A DNA stretch of 64,000 bases from Coprococcus sp. (lineage in GTDB: Bacteria > Bacillota > Clostridia > Lachnospirales > Lachnospiraceae), in contig JAAWDY010000043.1 of NCBI GenBank assembly GCA_022793995.1, forward strand, positions 29,375 through 93,374, in the 5' to 3' direction. Positions 28,326-37,170 of the stretch are shown in pieces; the first letter of the stretch is position 1; each line of letters starts with the position of its first letter. The position numbers and the translations under genes were made by a program. The notes under the pieces were generated by a model that had not been told where the DNA came from, ran no database searches, and saw only the letters and a list, made by a program, of their open reading frames with translations.

Positions 28326-31300
28326 ATGTATATAGCGGATCTTCACATTCATTCGCGTTATTCTCGTGCGACAAGCAAGGACTGCACACCGGAGTATTTG
28401 GACTTGTGGGCGAGGCGCAAGGGAATTCATATTGTGGGCAGCGGAGATTTTACGCATCCGGCGTGGCGCAAGGAATTGGAAGAGAAGCTGGAGATTGCGG
28501 CGAACGGGCTGTATACGTTGAAAAAAGAGTACCGAATCGGAGACGATATGGCTGCAGACACAATGCAGCCGTATTTTGTCATTACCGGAGAAATTAGTTC
28601 GATCTATAAGAAAAACGGGCGTGTCCGTAAAGTACACAGCCTGATTATACTGCCGCATCTTGAAGCCGCGGAACTCATTTCACGTAAGCTGGAAGCGATT
28701 GGAAATATTCACTCGGATGGACGGCCAATCCTGGGGCTGGACTGTCACGACTTGCTGGAGATTATTCTGGAGTCCTGCCCGGACGCCATATATGTCCCCG
28801 CGCACATCTGGACGCCACATTTTTCACTGTTTGGCGCATTTTCCGGGTTTGATTCAGTGGAAGAATGTTACGGAGATCTGACGCCCTTCATCCATGCCAT
28901 GGAGACAGGACTTTCATCAGACCCGCCTATGAATTGGAGAGTATCGGCGCTTGACAATTACCAGTTGATTTCTAATTCAGACGCGCATTCCCCAGCAAAA
29001 CTAGGAAGAGAGGCAAATCTTTTGGATATTGACCTCTCCTGCCAGGGGTATCGGGGAATTTGGGATGCGATTCAGACCGGGAAAGGACTTGCGGGTACGA
29101 TCGAATTTTTCCCGGAGGAAGGAAAATATCATTTGGACGGGCACCGAAAATGCAATCTGTGCCTGGAGCCGCATGAAACGGAGAAATACGGCGGAATCTG
29201 CCCGGTTTGCGGGAAGAAGATCACGATCGGCGTATCGCACCGGATCGAGCAGCTTGCGGACAGGGAAGAAGGCTATATCAGAGGAAATGCGTCGGCATTT
29301 GAAAGTCTGATGCCGCTTCCAGAGGTAATCAGCGCATCCATAGGACGGGCCCCGTCGAGCGCGGGGGTACAAAAGGAGTACCGAAATATGCTACAAAAGT
29401 TGGGAGCAGAGTTCCAGATCTTGCGGGAACTGCCCCTGGAAGAAATACGAAGCGTCTCCGGGAGGATGATTTCGGAAGGGATTGGAAGGTTAAGAAAAGG
29501 CGAAGTGACAAGACTTCCGGGATTTGACGGGGAATATGGGATTATCCGCCTTTTTACGCCGGATGAGATCATGCAGACGGACGGACAGATGAGCTTCTTT
29601 TCCTCCATTCCGGGAATGGGAGACGAAGCGGCGGGGGATTCGCCCGGAAAGGTGACGGGACGATCTGCTTCAGGCGGACAGACGGCGCTGGAAGGACAAG
29701 GCGTTTTAAAGGAACGGACAAGCTCTGTAGAAGAAACACTTTTGGAGGGACAGAAACTACCTGAAAGACAAGTGTTGGCTCCGAATGAGAAGCAGCAGGA
29801 AGCGACACGGGCGGCGGAAGCTGTCGTTGCGGTTACCGCAGGTCCGGGGATGGGTAAGACTCATACGCTGGTATCCCATATCCTGTATCTGATGGAGGAA
29901 AGAAGGGTGCGCCCGGCAAATATCACAGCGGTCACATTCACGAACCAGGCGGCAAAAGAAATGCGGGAACGGATTCAGAAACGGGTAGGCAAAGGGAAAA
30001 GTATCCGGCAGATGCAGATTGGGACGTTCCATACACTTGCCCTGAATCAGCTTAAGGAAGCAGGAATGGAATTTACCCTAGCCGGGGAAGTGGAAATGCA
30101 GGAATTGGCGGATTCTGTGATAAAGGAGCGGGGGCTTAATATATCGGTCAGGGAATTTTTGCTTGCGGTGTCACGCATAAAGACAACAGGATATGGCACA
30201 GATGAGATATCGGAAAGGATAAGGAGAGACGCAGGCGAAGAAATAAGAGAAGAGATAAGGAAAGAAATAAAGGAAGAGATAAGGGAAGAAGTAAGAGAAG
30301 GGATAAGAGAAGAAATACAGGAGGCGGCCGCGGATTATCAACAATATCTGGCGGACAGGAAAATGCTGGATTTTGACGACCTGCTTCTGGAAGCGCTGCG
30401 ATTTGCAAAGGAAGAGGAAATGGGAGGATGCTTTACTTATCTTATGGTGGATGAATTCCAGGATATCAGCCCGTTACAGTACCGTTTGATTAAGGCGTGG
30501 AACCAGGGAGGCAGGCAGCTTTACGTAATTGGCGACGCCGATCAGGCGATCTATGGCTTCCGGGGCGCGGATGCCGCGTGTTTCAAAAAACTGGAGGGGG
30601 ATTTCCCAGACCTTCATAAGATCATGCTCACACAAAATTATCGTTCCACGCCGCAGATTCTTTCCCTGGCGGAAGAAGTGATCTCCAAGAATCCAGGCGG
30701 GAAAAGGATCCTTTGCCCCAACAAGCCGGACGGCTGCGCGGTACGTGTAGTGAATGCGGCAAGCGAAATGGCGGAAGCAATTTTCATCGCAAAGGAGATC
30801 AACCGTCTTGCGGGCGGAATCGGCATGCTGGAAGCCCAGGAGATTTTCCTCAAAGAAGAAGGCAGGGCGAGGGCATTTGACGAAATTGCGGTACTATACC
30901 GTACCCACCGCCAGGCGGATATTCTGGAGACATGCCTGAAAAAGGAAGGAATCCCTTACGTGGTGGCAGGAAGGGATGATTTCCTTATGGATGCGAAGGT
31001 GCGGGGAACGTGCGCTTTCTTCCGAAGCCTGATAGAAGCGGAAGGGGGAAATTCTGGAAGAAGTGAGCGAAGCGAAGGCGGCGAGGGGAGAAAGTCTGCC
31101 CTAAAACTTCTGTGGGGTCTGGAAGATGATGAACTCAGCGAAAGCATTTACAAAAATATGGCGGAGAAATACTGTCCATACCTTAAGAAAAAACGCCCGG
31201 AGAAGATTCTGGACGAATGGATAGAAGACCTGGGGCTTGAAAAGAATAAAGCGATGCAAAAACTCTGCCGGACGGCGGTATTTTATTCCCATATGAAGGA

Positions 31301-31700
31301 ATTTCTAGAGGCGCTCACATTGGGTACGGAAGGCGATCTGCGGCGTTCCGGCGGGAGAAAATGCCCGAAAGGCGCGGTGAATTTAATGACCCTGCATGGC
31401 GCGAAAGGCCTGGAGTTCCCTGTGACGATCATTTTCGGCGCAAATCAGGGGATGATTCCTTTTGAAAGCGAAAGACATACGGCGGATATAGAGGAGGAGA
31501 GACGGCTTTTCTATGTCGGGATCACCAGGGGAAAGGAAGAACTGATTCTGACAACCTCCGGGGAGGAGTCGGAATTCCTCAAAGACATTTCCAAAGAAAA
31601 GATATGCTGGGAGAAGGCGGATAAGAGAAGAGGGGCGGACGGGGGAAAACAGATGAGCCTGTTTGACCTGGTTCCGACGATTATTTCAAGCAAACAATAA
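28326..31700 (+). CDS. Endonuclease Q-like PHP nuclease fused to UvrD/PcrA-type SF1 helicase
   Basis: N-term DLHIHSRYSRATSKD, GSGDFTHP, CNLCLEPHETEKYGGICPVCGKKITIGVSHRIEQLADR; C-term AGPGMGKTHTL, VDEFQDISPLQYRLI, GDADQAIYGFRGAD, TLHGAKGLEFPVTIIFG, RRLFYVGITRGKEEL. Confidence 0.9.
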   Translation: MYIADLHIHSRYSRATSKDCTPEYLDLWARRKGIHIVGSGDFTHPAWRKELEEKLEIAANGLYTLKKEYRIGDDMAADTMQPYFVITGEISSIYKKNGRVRKVHSLIILPHLEAAELISRKLEAIGNIHSDGRPILGLDCHDLLEIILESCPDAIYVPAHIWTPHFSLFGAFSGFDSVEECYGDLTPFIHAMETGLSSDPPMNWRVSALDNYQLISNSDAHSPAKLGREANLLDIDLSCQGYRGIWDAIQTGKGLAGTIEFFPEEGKYHLDGHRKCNLCLEPHETEKYGGICPVCGKKITIGVSHRIEQLADREEGYIRGNASAFESLMPLPEVISASIGRAPSSAGVQKEYRNMLQKLGAEFQILRELPLEEIRSVSGRMISEGIGRLRKGEVTRLPGFDGEYGIIRLFTPDEIMQTDGQMSFFSSIPGMGDEAAGDSPGKVTGRSASGGQTALEGQGVLKERTSSVEETLLEGQKLPERQVLAPNEKQQEATRAAEAVVAVTAGPGMGKTHTLVSHILYLMEERRVRPANITAVTFTNQAAKEMRERIQKRVGKGKSIRQMQIGTFHTLALNQLKEAGMEFTLAGEVEMQELADSVIKERGLNISVREFLLAVSRIKTTGYGTDEISERIRRDAGEEIREEIRKEIKEEIREEVREGIREEIQEAAADYQQYLADRKMLDFDDLLLEALRFAKEEEMGGCFTYLMVDEFQDISPLQYRLIKAWNQGGRQLYVIGDADQAIYGFRGADAACFKKLEGDFPDLHKIMLTQNYRSTPQILSLAEEVISKNPGGKRILCPNKPDGCAVRVVNAASEMAEAIFIAKEINRLAGGIGMLEAQEIFLKEEGRARAFDEIAVLYRTHRQADILETCLKKEGIPYVVAGRDDFLMDAKVRGTCAFFRSLIEAEGGNSGRSERSEGGEGRKSALKLLWGLEDDELSESIYKNMAEKYCPYLKKKRPEKILDEWIEDLGLEKNKAMQKLCRTAVFYSHMKEFLEALTLGTEGDLRRSGGRKCPKGAVNLMTLHGAKGLEFPVTIIFGANQGMIPFESERHTADIEEERRLFYVGITRGKEELILTTSGEESEFLKDISKEKICWEKADKRRGADGGKQMSLFDLVPTIISSKQ

Positions 31701-31817
31701 ACCTTTCCCATGAAATGCTTCTTATGACGCTAGTATAAGAATTGAGAAATGAGAACAAAAATGTTGATTATGGCATTGGCTGAATTTTTCAATATGGATT
31801 AAAATAGTTTTGTACGG

Positions 31818-31850
31818 CAAGATTGGAAACTGTAACAGTTTCCGATCTTG
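31818..31850. repeat. 15-bp inverted repeat (hairpin) downstream of the nuclease-helicase gene
   Basis: CAAGATTGGAAACTG-taa-CAGTTTCCGATCTTG, one G:T mismatch, no U-tract. Confidence 0.85.
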
Positions 31851-32032
31851 CTATTCGAGGGCATCCGGCCTTTCTATAAGTATAAGTTCCTTGCTTTCAG
31901 TTCTAATTGAAAACACATCTATTTTATTCATATTATACTATGCCTTAATATATCGTGTTGCCTTCGATTCGCCGATTCGTTTTATCGTATCGTTTTTCAC
32001 CATAGCGCCAAGAACAGCTTTCCTGCAACGCG

Positions 32033-32737
32033 TTGTCGGAAATCCGCATTCCAGCCTCAGTAACTTCTATAGACGGCGGCGCTTTTGCAAAGTGCGCGTC
32101 CCTTACATCTGTTTATTTTGTAGGAGATGCCCCTAAATTTTATACTTATACAGTAAAAGGAGAGGGTATATGGAAAGCGTTTAATAAGGCTAGGGCAAAT
32201 GTATATTACCCATATGGAAATCCTACCTGGACAGAGGAGAATATGCTGGATTATAGCGGGGAACTCACCTGGCTGGCATGGAAACCGGATCTTCGTATTA
32301 TTTTGGAACTGACTGACTCTGTTTATGTTATTGGGAGCGGCGGTGATGTGACGATTACCTGTTCGGGCCGTTATCCAGAATTTGTCAGTGCAGCTATGGA
32401 CGGCGTTACTATGGATTCTTCGCAATATCAGGTAAAAGAAGGTTCTACGGTCCTGACAATGGTTTCCAAATATCTGGATACCCTATCCGTGGGCAGCCAT
32501 ACAGTGACTCTCAACTATACCTATGGTTCTATTGACACAAATTTAAAAATACTTGACAGGAAAATAACTGTGGAGGAGGAAGTAACTTCTGGTACAGCGG
32601 TAAATGCTCATACAAGTTCTGTCAACACGGGTGATGAGTCCTCCGTTGCTTTATGGCTTCTTGGCGCAGGGGGATCCTCTTGTGTGTGTTTCTACATATG
32701 TATGTGGCATAAAAAGAGAAAAGGGGTTAAGAATTAA
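32033..32737 (+). pseudogene. 3' remnant of a BspA-like leucine-rich-repeat surface protein with a TGD-type sorting tail
   Basis: LSEIRIPASVTSIDGGAFAKCASLTSVYFVGDAPKF; tail VNTGDESSVALWLLGAGGSSCVCFYICMWHKKRKG; no signal peptide upstream. Confidence 0.65.
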
Positions 32738-32820
32738 GAGATAAAGGGTGAAGCAGTGTAGATTTCCATAGTTTCTGATTGAAATAGCAACGACTCAGTT
32801 ATAGGCGGAAGCAAGCTGCT

Positions 32821-32863
32821 CCGAAGATGATACAATATTTTGCGATAGAGATATCATCTTCGG
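32821..32863. repeat. Perfect 12-bp inverted repeat between convergent genes (possible bidirectional terminator)
   Basis: CCGAAGATGATA ... TATCATCTTCGG. Confidence 0.8.
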
Positions 32864-32908
32864 GGTAACTATTTGAAGCCATTCCTGGTGGCACTGGGGC
32901 AGTTTTCT

Positions 32909-33451
32909 TTACAATAAATCAGAAATTTTGATAGTCAGATCATTAAAAATGTAAACTGGTATTTCTTCTTCAAAAGAAAATAAATTTGAATCTTCTTCAC
33001 CTTCAAAGAAATAAGTCTGAACAGCTTTTTTCATTGGGTTTACTATCCAGTACTCCCGAACACCGGCAGTGCGATATTTGAACAGTTTAATGGAATAATC
33101 TACCCGGGCACTGCTTGGGGAAACGATTTCGATAATCCAATCAGGGGCGCCTTTACATCCATGGTCTGACAGCTTGTCTTTATCGCATATGACAGAGAGA
33201 TCGGGTTCTACCCAAATCTTATCGTCTGCGTTTAGGTTTACAGCAAATGGAGCGTAGTAAATTTTGCAGTCCCCTTCGTTTGATTTGATATAATTATTAA
33301 TTATGGTATAGAGTTCCCCGGATATTTCCTGATGAATCCGGCTGGGTGGAGTCATAGCGTATAATTTCCCGTCTATCAGCTCTGCCCGCTGTCCTTCCGG
33401 CAGATGCCAGTAGTCTTCTGATGTATAAATGCGTTCCTGCGGCATTGGCAT
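32909..33451 (-). CDS. Uma2-family (DUF820-type) putative endonuclease
   Basis: AELIDGKLYAMTPPSRIHQEISGEL, WVEPDLSVICDKDKLSDHGCKGAPDWIIEIVSPSSARVDYSIKLFKYRTAGVREYWIVNP; good RBS. Confidence 0.88.
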   Translation of the reverse strand: MPMPQERIYTSEDYWHLPEGQRAELIDGKLYAMTPPSRIHQEISGELYTIINNYIKSNEGDCKIYYAPFAVNLNADDKIWVEPDLSVICDKDKLSDHGCKGAPDWIIEIVSPSSARVDYSIKLFKYRTAGVREYWIVNPMKKAVQTYFFEGEEDSNLFSFEEEIPVYIFNDLTIKISDLL

Positions 33452-33559
33452 GTTGCGAACCTCCTTATTATTCTACCGTTTATAATATATCCTGTTTTAA
33501 TTTGCCGACGATTTGCTTTTAGTCCCAATTATATCAATTAATCCGAGGGGTATTTGGGA

Positions 33560-33944
33560 AGGCGGTTTAGCCGTCCGTTCTTGTTTCGTCAATTTCATTC
33601 ATGATAGAATCCCATACTTCTCAGGCACTTCATAAAGCAACTCCAATAACGTAGAAAGAGTAGCTTTTTTTGCCGGAGTAGAATTCTCCATTATCTATCC
33701 GAAACGATTATAAGCCTTCTGGTAAGGAGCTGATTGAACATATCTATTTTCGTCTCTGCCCTTACCTGTTCTTAACTATTCTTCATTTATGTTAAATTTT
33801 TTACATATCAAACTGATGGTTTGGTCTGATGGTGAATTTTCACCAGTTTCTATTTTAGAGACGGAGGAACTTTGTATTTTTATCCGTTTTCCAAATGCTT
33901 CCTGACTAAGACCTAAATCTAATCATAATTCTTTGATTATTCAT
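33560..33944 (-). pseudogene. Xre/Cro-CI-type helix-turn-helix regulator, multiply disrupted
   Basis: Minus strand reads LGLSQEAFGKRIKIQSSSVSKIETGENSPSDQTISLICKKFNINEE(TAG)LRTGKG..., frameshift after the N-terminus and again before WDSIMNEIDETRTDG. Confidence 0.75.
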
Positions 33945-34051
33945 GAGGTTATCTCCTTGAAAACACAATACTATAAGAATGACCTTAAGTCAACAAAAAG
34001 GCACTCCTTTTGGCTGCATCTCAAATTGGGCGTTCGCCGCATTCCACTCCA

Positions 34052-34336
34052 TTACGCGATTTTAGGTAATGTCATCATACCAAAAGCGGCAACCCCGCCG
34101 ACAGCATAAAGTCCATTTACGACCAAACAGATTTTCATTAAATTATTCCGTACCTTTGCTTTGCCATACGAGATCATAGTGAACACCCCGCTGAAGATCA
34201 TAAACGCGGCATAGCAGGAAATCATAATCTCGGCTGCGGGCGATTCTAATGCCCAATCAAAAGTCCGAAGCGGAAGAATTGTCCACGGGACAAAAAGCAT
34301 GATGACGCTGACAGCGGTTAAAATTTTGTTTTTCAT
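34052..34336 (-). CDS. Small membrane protein, hypothetical
   Basis: 94 aa with about three hydrophobic segments; RBS GGAGAC upstream. Confidence 0.6.
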   Translation of the reverse strand: MKNKILTAVSVIMLFVPWTILPLRTFDWALESPAAEIMISCYAAFMIFSGVFTMISYGKAKVRNNLMKICLVVNGLYAVGGVAAFGMMTLPKIA

Positions 34337-34606
34337 AATTGTTGTCTCCTTTCAGCCTGCCCGAAACAAAGGCAGGAAATACTTAAAATATAAGATAGTC
34401 AGAACAAAGGCGGCAGGTGACCGTGATTCAAGATACGGATCGTTTTCCGATCAAAGCGCTTGCAAGACCTGGTTTTTGCTCCTTTCCTTTGCTTTTCTTA
34501 TCATCGCAAATATATTGTAATCTCTGAACCTTATGCGAACCATCCCGTGTCTTTACATTTACCTTACATTTCCTCGCATCTTCTTTTGGAGACATCATGA
34601 AACGTC

Positions 34607-34634
34607 TTGTTTCGCACCGAAAAAATGTTATAAT
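34607..34634 (+). promoter_or_regulatory. Sigma-A-type promoter upstream of the radical SAM gene
   Basis: TTGTTT 34607-34612, 16-bp spacer, TATAAT 34629-34634. Confidence 0.5.
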
Positions 34635-34710
34635 GTAAGAAGAAAAATCGCAACGTGGGAGTGTTTTAGCTGCTGAACGAATTATAATCAAGACCGAGGA
34701 GGTAACCGTT

Positions 34711-35640
34711 ATGAATTATGAAGGACAGATATGTCGTGCGCCGATGGAGCGGTCCTCGTTTATGCTGCCGGTGATGGTAGGATGCTCCTACAACCGGTGC
34801 AAATTTTGCAATCTATTTCGCCATCTTACATATCGTGAGCTGCCGATGGAGCAGATCGAAGAGGAATTGAAGCGCGTCAAATCAGTGGGAGGCGCCCCGA
34901 AAAGGATCTTTTTGGGGGACGGCAATGCATTTGGGCTTAAGACGTCTCATCTTACGGAGATATTAGAACTGATTGGCCGTTATTTCCCGGAGTGTGAAAG
35001 CGTCAACATGGACGCTACGGTGACGAGTATTTTGAAAAAATCGGACGATGAGCTGCGTAGGTTCTATCAAATGAAAGTGCGTCATCTCTATTTAGGGATT
35101 GAGAGCGGGCTTGATGATGTGCTGGCGTTCATGGAGAAAGATCATACGATTCCCCAGGCTTATGAAGCGATCGACAGGCTCCATGCGGCCGGGCTTATTT
35201 ACGACGCTCATATTATGACTGGGGTGGCCGGGAAAGGCCGTGGAACTGAGAATGCCGAGCATTTGGCAGAATTTCTGAACCGTACCAAGCCGGCGCATGT
35301 GGTGAATTTTTCGATGTTCCTTCATAAAGAGGTTCCGCTGTATCGCCATATAGAGGATGGGACCTATGTCCCGGCGGATGAGGTGGAAAATTTGAAGGAA
35401 GAAAGGATGCTCCTGGAGCTTTTGGAGACCGAACTTTTGTACGACGGTTTTCATGATTTTATTAAAGTGCGCGTCCGGGGAAATTTGCCAAAGGACAAGG
35501 AGAAGATGCTTGCAAAGCTGGATCATACAATAGAAGAGTACGAAGGGAAGGAAGCGATTTACTCCTATGTAATGGGAGAGTGTCCGGTTTTGGAAAAGTG
35601 CGAGGAACAAGAAAAAGTGTGGGATATGTGGGACAATTAA
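34711..35640 (+). CDS. Radical SAM protein
   Basis: CSYNRCKFCNLF (CX3CX2C), FLGDGNAF, LYLGIESGLDDVLAFMEK. Confidence 0.92.
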   Translation: MNYEGQICRAPMERSSFMLPVMVGCSYNRCKFCNLFRHLTYRELPMEQIEEELKRVKSVGGAPKRIFLGDGNAFGLKTSHLTEILELIGRYFPECESVNMDATVTSILKKSDDELRRFYQMKVRHLYLGIESGLDDVLAFMEKDHTIPQAYEAIDRLHAAGLIYDAHIMTGVAGKGRGTENAEHLAEFLNRTKPAHVVNFSMFLHKEVPLYRHIEDGTYVPADEVENLKEERMLLELLETELLYDGFHDFIKVRVRGNLPKDKEKMLAKLDHTIEEYEGKEAIYSYVMGECPVLEKCEEQEKVWDMWDN

Positions 35641-35759
35641 AAGTCGCTATTCACAGTCGATATAGATTGGCGGACAGACTGTGAATGATAATGTTGCGAA
35701 TCATAGCGATTAAATAATTAAATAATTGATAAATGATTTGAAATGATTAAATTTTACAG

Positions 35760-35788
35760 TTGACAAATCCGCTAAAAGTGAATATACT
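35760..35788 (+). promoter_or_regulatory. trp operon promoter
   Basis: TTGACA 35760-35765, 17-bp spacer, TATACT 35783-35788. Confidence 0.75.
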
Positions 35789-35807
35789 AATAAAATCTAG
35801 ATAGTAA

Positions 35808-36074
35808 ACCGATGAGCAAGAGGAGTAGGTAAAGATATTTGTTCCCAGAGAGCGGCCGGTTGGTGGAACGGCGGCAACAAGAGTCTTTATTGAATGGGCT
35901 TGCGAGGGCAGCCTGAAACCGGAATCCGGGAGTATGCGCTGACGGGATTCTCGCCCGTTATCAAGGAGATGCGTATGTTAGTACGTAAAAGAGCGGCCGC
36001 ATAGCGGCAAATTGGGTGGTACCGCAGAAGTAGACGAGAGCTTTTGTCCCTTTACAGGGATAGAAGCTTTTTTT
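35808..36074 (+). promoter_or_regulatory. T-box leader RNA, predicted tRNA-Trp specific
   Basis: AGAGAG 35847-35852, GGTGGAA, specifier GAA-UGG (35895-35897), antiterminator TTGGGTGGTACCGC 36012-36025, terminator before T7. Confidence 0.93.
36037..36074 (+). terminator. T-box terminator hairpin
   Basis: AGCTTTTGTCCCTTTACAGGGATAGAAGCTTTTTTT. Confidence 0.85.
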
Positions 36075-36125
36075 GTTGTCAGAGTTACTACGAAGCTAAA
36101 ATGCAGGAAATGGAGGTAATGCAAA

Positions 36126-37148
36126 TTGATCAGGGATGCAATCGCAAAATTGACGAGGAAGGAAGATTTGACATACGAAGAAGCACGAGGCGTGATGGAG
36201 GAAATGATGGACGGCGCCGCGACGCAGGCGCAGATGGGAGGTTTCCTCATGGCGCTTAGTATGCAGGGAGAGACGATTGATGAGATCACCGCGTTTGCGA
36301 CTGTGATGCGGGAGAAGGGGGTGAAGCTAAGGCCCGAGCGGGAAGTGATCGACATCGTGGGGACCGGAGGCGACCAGGTCGGCACCTTCAATATTTCCAC
36401 CACATCGGCCTTTGTCGTGGCGGCAGGAGGCGTACCTGTGGCAAAGCATGGGAACCGCAGTGTTTCCAGCAAAAGCGGCGCGGCGGATGTGCTGGAAAAG
36501 TTGGGAATCCAAGTGGCTTTGACGGTCATGCAGAATGAAAAGATTTTAAAGGAAACGGGAATTTGCTTTTTATTTGCGCCGGTGTACCATTCGTCGATGA
36601 AATATGCCGCTCCGGTCAGAAAAGAGCTGGGAGTAAGGACGGTATTTAATATTCTGGGGCCCTTATCGAACCCAGCGGCGGCGACCATGCAGCTTTTGGG
36701 GGTATACGATAAAAAACTGGCGGAACCGATGGCGAGGGTTCTTGCCAATCTGGGAGTGACGCGCGGCGTGGCAGTCTGTGGTGAGGACGGGCTGGACGAA
36801 ATCACATTGACCGGTGAGACGCAGGTGCATGAGATTCGATTTGGCGAGATTACATCTTATACGATCACCCCGGAACAATTCGGACTTACGCGTTGCCCAC
36901 TCGATCAGCTGATCGGTGGAACGCCGGAAGAAAACGCGCGGATCACGCTGGATATTTTGAACGGAAAGGAAACGGGTCCGAAGAGAGACGTGATTCTTAT
37001 GAATGCAGGAATGAGTTTATATCTGGGTATCGACGGAATTTCTTTGCCGGATGGAATCTCTCTGGCGCGTGAACTGATCGAGAGCGGGAAGGCAAAGGAA
37101 AAATACGAGGAGTTCCGCGATGTGACGAAAAAAATAGCGCAAAGCTAA
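36126..37148 (+). CDS. trpD: Anthranilate phosphoribosyltransferase
   Basis: VGTGGDQVGTFNISTTSAFVVAAGGVPVAKHGNRSVSSKSGAADVLE; TTG start. Confidence 0.96.
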   Translation: MIRDAIAKLTRKEDLTYEEARGVMEEMMDGAATQAQMGGFLMALSMQGETIDEITAFATVMREKGVKLRPEREVIDIVGTGGDQVGTFNISTTSAFVVAAGGVPVAKHGNRSVSSKSGAADVLEKLGIQVALTVMQNEKILKETGICFLFAPVYHSSMKYAAPVRKELGVRTVFNILGPLSNPAAATMQLLGVYDKKLAEPMARVLANLGVTRGVAVCGEDGLDEITLTGETQVHEIRFGEITSYTITPEQFGLTRCPLDQLIGGTPEENARITLDILNGKETGPKRDVILMNAGMSLYLGIDGISLPDGISLARELIESGKAKEKYEEFRDVTKKIAQS

Positions 37149-37170
37149 GAGAAGGAAGGGGCGGGAGAAG

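Noticed and set aside
31810-32136. 108-aa ORF over the start of the surface-protein remnant
   Set aside because: Different frame from the LRR-like reading; no domain or RBS
34428-34691. 87-aa minus-strand ORF between the small membrane protein and the radical SAM gene
   Set aside because: No convincing RBS or family signature, and it overlaps the predicted radical SAM promoter
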